Made by a program: the position numbers and the translations under genes
Notes under the pieces: generated by a model
Databases searched by the model: none
Told to the model about the DNA's origin: nothing
Seen by the model: only the letters and a program-made list of their open reading frames with translations
NCBI GenBank assembly: GCA_036850595.1
Contig: CM072160.1
Coordinates: forward strand, 9,589,906-9,653,905
DNA length: 64,000 nt
DNA from: Rhyacichthys aspro
Lineage: Eukaryota > Chordata > Actinopteri > Gobiiformes > Rhyacichthyidae
Direction: 5' to 3'
Shown here: piece by piece, positions 61,070-64,000 of the stretch
Numbering within the stretch: the first letter of the stretch is position 1
Layout of the letters: every line of letters begins with the position of its first letter

Positions 61070-64000
61070 CTGTATGGACAACAACAGAATGTTATTAGTG
61101 GAGATCACAACTAATCAGTAGTATTTTTTGTTGTGTTTTACAACCTTTGGGAAGGTAAAAGGCCAGAGCTGCCCTCTGAGGTAACTATCTCTTTAAGGGA
61201 AACAGGCTGTGGGATGTGCAGCTCACAAGTTTTAGGCCCCGCCCCGTGCAACACTTTGCAAACCGCAAAACTCCACCACACATTCCACAACACTCTGTAG
61301 CAATATCTGTGTCTAACTCCCTTAGAGTTTGTTCACAATTCAGTCGTCCATATAGCAAAAACACATATACATATTTTATCCAACAGCTGGCATTTACCAA
61401 TTTTCAGTTCAAGACCATAGCTACAACCCAGTCTACTGTTAAATCTGTGCCCTACCAGTCTCAATAACCTAGTACTTTTGACTGCAATGAGCATGAGCTT
61501 CTCTAATGTCTTATGCCAGATGTACACAGGTTTGTAATTCAAGTATCCCACAAAGCAGCTTACGTTTAAAAGACTTTGGCAGGTCTCAACAGGACCTTTC
61601 CACACCTGCTGCTTGTGAACAATAGCTGGTCATAACAGTCATCAGAGGTTGTTCAAAAACATTCAGCCTAGATATTTGGCTGACAATTCACAGATCTACA
61701 GTAACATTTCCAGAGGTTTCTATTTTCAGCACACAATATAACCCCACGGGGCTTACAGTGTCCAGTCAGGTGCCCAACCTTTATCAAACCATCTGACTGC
61801 TAACTTACCTTGTCAGGTAATGATAAACACAATGTTGTAATTAGTCATTAATTAACACAGGCTTAAGTCCGCACAGAGCACTGCCTTGTTTCGTGGCTGA
61901 AAATGTCATCATTCATTAACTAAGAGAGACGTCACTGCTGTTGACAAAGTGTGACTCACTTGCTTTTGGAACACAAAGTGGTGATTCTCTGACCTTCAAG
62001 TCACTCTGCCTCCAATACCTGACTGGTAGATAAATGTGAATGTCATACTTAAGGGTTTAATCATGTACAATTGTTTTAAACTGTTCACTGGATAGCTTCA
62101 CGCAATAATTTTACCTTGCACATTTATTAGGTATGGTAGGTAAGAAGTTAATAATCTTGCTCACAGAAAATACAACTGGCAACAAATCAGTGCGGGTACT
62201 TTTACACTTTTACTTTTGCAGTTTGTACGAGAAGTAATGCAAAAAATATATATAGGAAAGAAAGGCCTACACTAGTGTCCTTTTAATTTCTGTCAATAGA
62301 GTAGATGGCCTTGCCAAAGATTTAATATAGACCAAAATTCTGCCATATACAAAACATTCTGACACTAGTCACACCACTCTGAAGTAGGCAAACACAAAAT
62401 GCCTGTTTACCTTATAGACTACTTTATAGACTACCATGTTACTGTTATGGCTAGCATTTAGTCAACACATTAATGTTTAACCAGTGTTACACCAACTCAA
62501 ATCTCAAACCAAGCCCCTCTGAAGCCAAGATATTGTTTATTTAATGCCACAGGATTTAAAACACAAATGTAACAACACTAAATCTAATCTTAGTCATAGG
62601 TATGATCATTATTTTAACCAACATTCAGCCCATATCAATTAGATATTAGATGTATGCCTATATGGAAACACAGTAAGGACTTATGTAAGCTCAAAGTCTA
62701 GTGTGGAAAGGATACTGCTCAGAGGGACTGTAAAAGTACAAACACCAATTGAGTTTGTTATGTAAAGGTCAGTGGTTCCTATGAGTAATAGCACCTGTTG
62801 TGTATAAAGGCAGACAAAAACTGCATAACCCTCATCCAACTCTCCTATCACCAACTCAGCTTTTGCTCCAAATAAATAGAGTTTTGGGTTTTTTTTAAAT
62901 GCAAATACTGGTTTACTTTTTAGACATTTATCAGTAGTCATGGCAGTAAAGAGTGTGACAGAATAATATAAAATAATAAGTACTTCAAGGGTTTCATAAC
63001 ATCACTCCAAGAGTGCGTGAACAGCCCTGTTTTGTATGAACACACCAAAGCCACAGTGTGAAGTGACAACACTGTACAAGCAAGAGTTATGTAAAGGCGA
63101 CGCTTGAAAACTAAAAACTGTACAAAAACACATGCAGTACATGCTGCTAACACGACAGAATGTCAGCTCTTCAAAAGTGTGCTGTGTAAATCTTGCCTGG
63201 TTAGATTATGCAACACTGGCACATCCCCCACCCAAAACTGGGCATGGCCACAACACTGCTCATGTCGACCAATAACAGTTGATCTTACTAATAGTAGATT
63301 TTAGTAATTTGGACAAGTACTACTATCAAAATATGTTTAAAAGACCAAACCTTGAATTACATTAAATCAGACATTACTACGCCTCACTGCCTAAAACCAT
63401 TTTCAGTTGTCTACACTTTTCATGAAAAATAATAATTAACATGATTGGATTTAACTTTTATGTTAAGATCATGATTAGGATTGAGGATTGTGATTCAAAC
63501 GGGTTAGTGGATTGTCAATGAAAAATGAAATGTGCTCTCTTGCTGGTATACACTGACATAAAAGTGAACAGCACAAACAAATGTATTAGGAAGTAACATT
63601 TTCTGTTTGACTAATCTTCTTTGACATTTTCCGTGAAATGTTTTGTAAACTAATTGAATTTAAGTGTCTGAGCTTTGTCAAATCTGTCCAATCAAAGATC
63701 TGGTCAAATTAGAGAAATAATTCCATTACTCCAATCTACTGCACATGGTCTTTACAAAACCTTCTTATTCAAGAAATAGACACAAATAAGCTGTTATGTC
63801 AGTAGGGTTAATAGATGTCATCACACCAACTGATAAACTATTAGTATAAAAAGATAAAATGCGTAATTTGTTCCATTTTTTGCAAATGAAATAAGTGGCT
63901 TTTTGAGAAAAACAATATGGGCGCTTTTTAGGTTTCCCTCAGCAACTGTGGAATCACATTCATTTATGTGTGTTGTGTGTGAGAGGAAGAGCATGATAGG
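61070..64000. other. Probable bcl9l intron 1 or upstream region
   Basis: AT-rich sequence with no recognised exon. A GC box pair (GGCCCCGCCCCG, 61,235-61,246) lies about 170 bp upstream of the putative non-coding exon and could mark a promoter. The open frames of 66-90 codons look like chance. Confidence 0.45.

Noticed and set aside
1..64000. CRISPR arrays, prophage, integrons, toxin-antitoxin or other prokaryotic systems
   Set aside because: This is vertebrate nuclear DNA. No regularly spaced repeats or prokaryotic genes are present, and the simple repeats seen are microsatellites.

Overview
This is nuclear DNA from a teleost fish. It is AT-rich and intron-bearing, with GT-AG splice sites, vertebrate proteins and fish-type dispersed repeats. 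The right part (about 36.2-61.1 kb) holds four protein-coding genes, each reconstructed exon by exon: treh (trehalase, minus strand), ddx6 (DEAD-box RNA helicase p54/RCK, minus), cxcr5 (chemokine receptor, plus) and bcl9l (beta-catenin/Pygopus adaptor, minus). Order and orientations match human 11q23.3 (TREH-DDX6-CXCR5-BCL9L), which supports both the identities and orthology.

Layout. 1-35.9 kb: no gene recognised. It holds simple repeats, a tRNA-derived SINE fragment, a CAAGACC-rich dispersed repeat, a probable DNA-transposon remnant, a perfect 25-bp hairpin and GC-richer patches that could be regulatory. 36,216-41,828: treh, 15 coding exons, 577 aa. 42.0-49.86 kb: ddx6, 12 coding exons (480 aa), a non-coding first exon, a probable intron in the 3' UTR and a long 3' UTR that ends only about 100 bp upstream of the treh promoter. 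49.86-50.32 kb: short divergent interval between the ddx6 and cxcr5 starts. 50,365-52,310: cxcr5, two coding exons (9 + 352 codons, 361 aa), with CCAAT and TATA boxes. 52,982-60,432: bcl9l, seven coding exons, 1,478 aa, convergent with cxcr5, plus a probable non-coding upstream exon. 61.1-64 kb: no further exon recognised; probably bcl9l intron 1 or upstream sequence.

The genes are linked by ancient position rather than by a shared pathway: a brush-border disaccharidase, an mRNA-decay/repression helicase, a lymphocyte homing receptor and a Wnt co-activator. All four reading frames are intact, with splice phases that agree across every junction. I found no evidence of a prokaryotic-type system, a virus or a new multi-gene module. 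The observations most worth checking are the perfect hairpin at 28.6 kb, the gene-free 36-kb block, the ddx6/cxcr5 divergent interval with its palindrome, the ddx6 3' UTR intron, and the start of bcl9l. Family statements rest on recalled knowledge, because no database search was possible.
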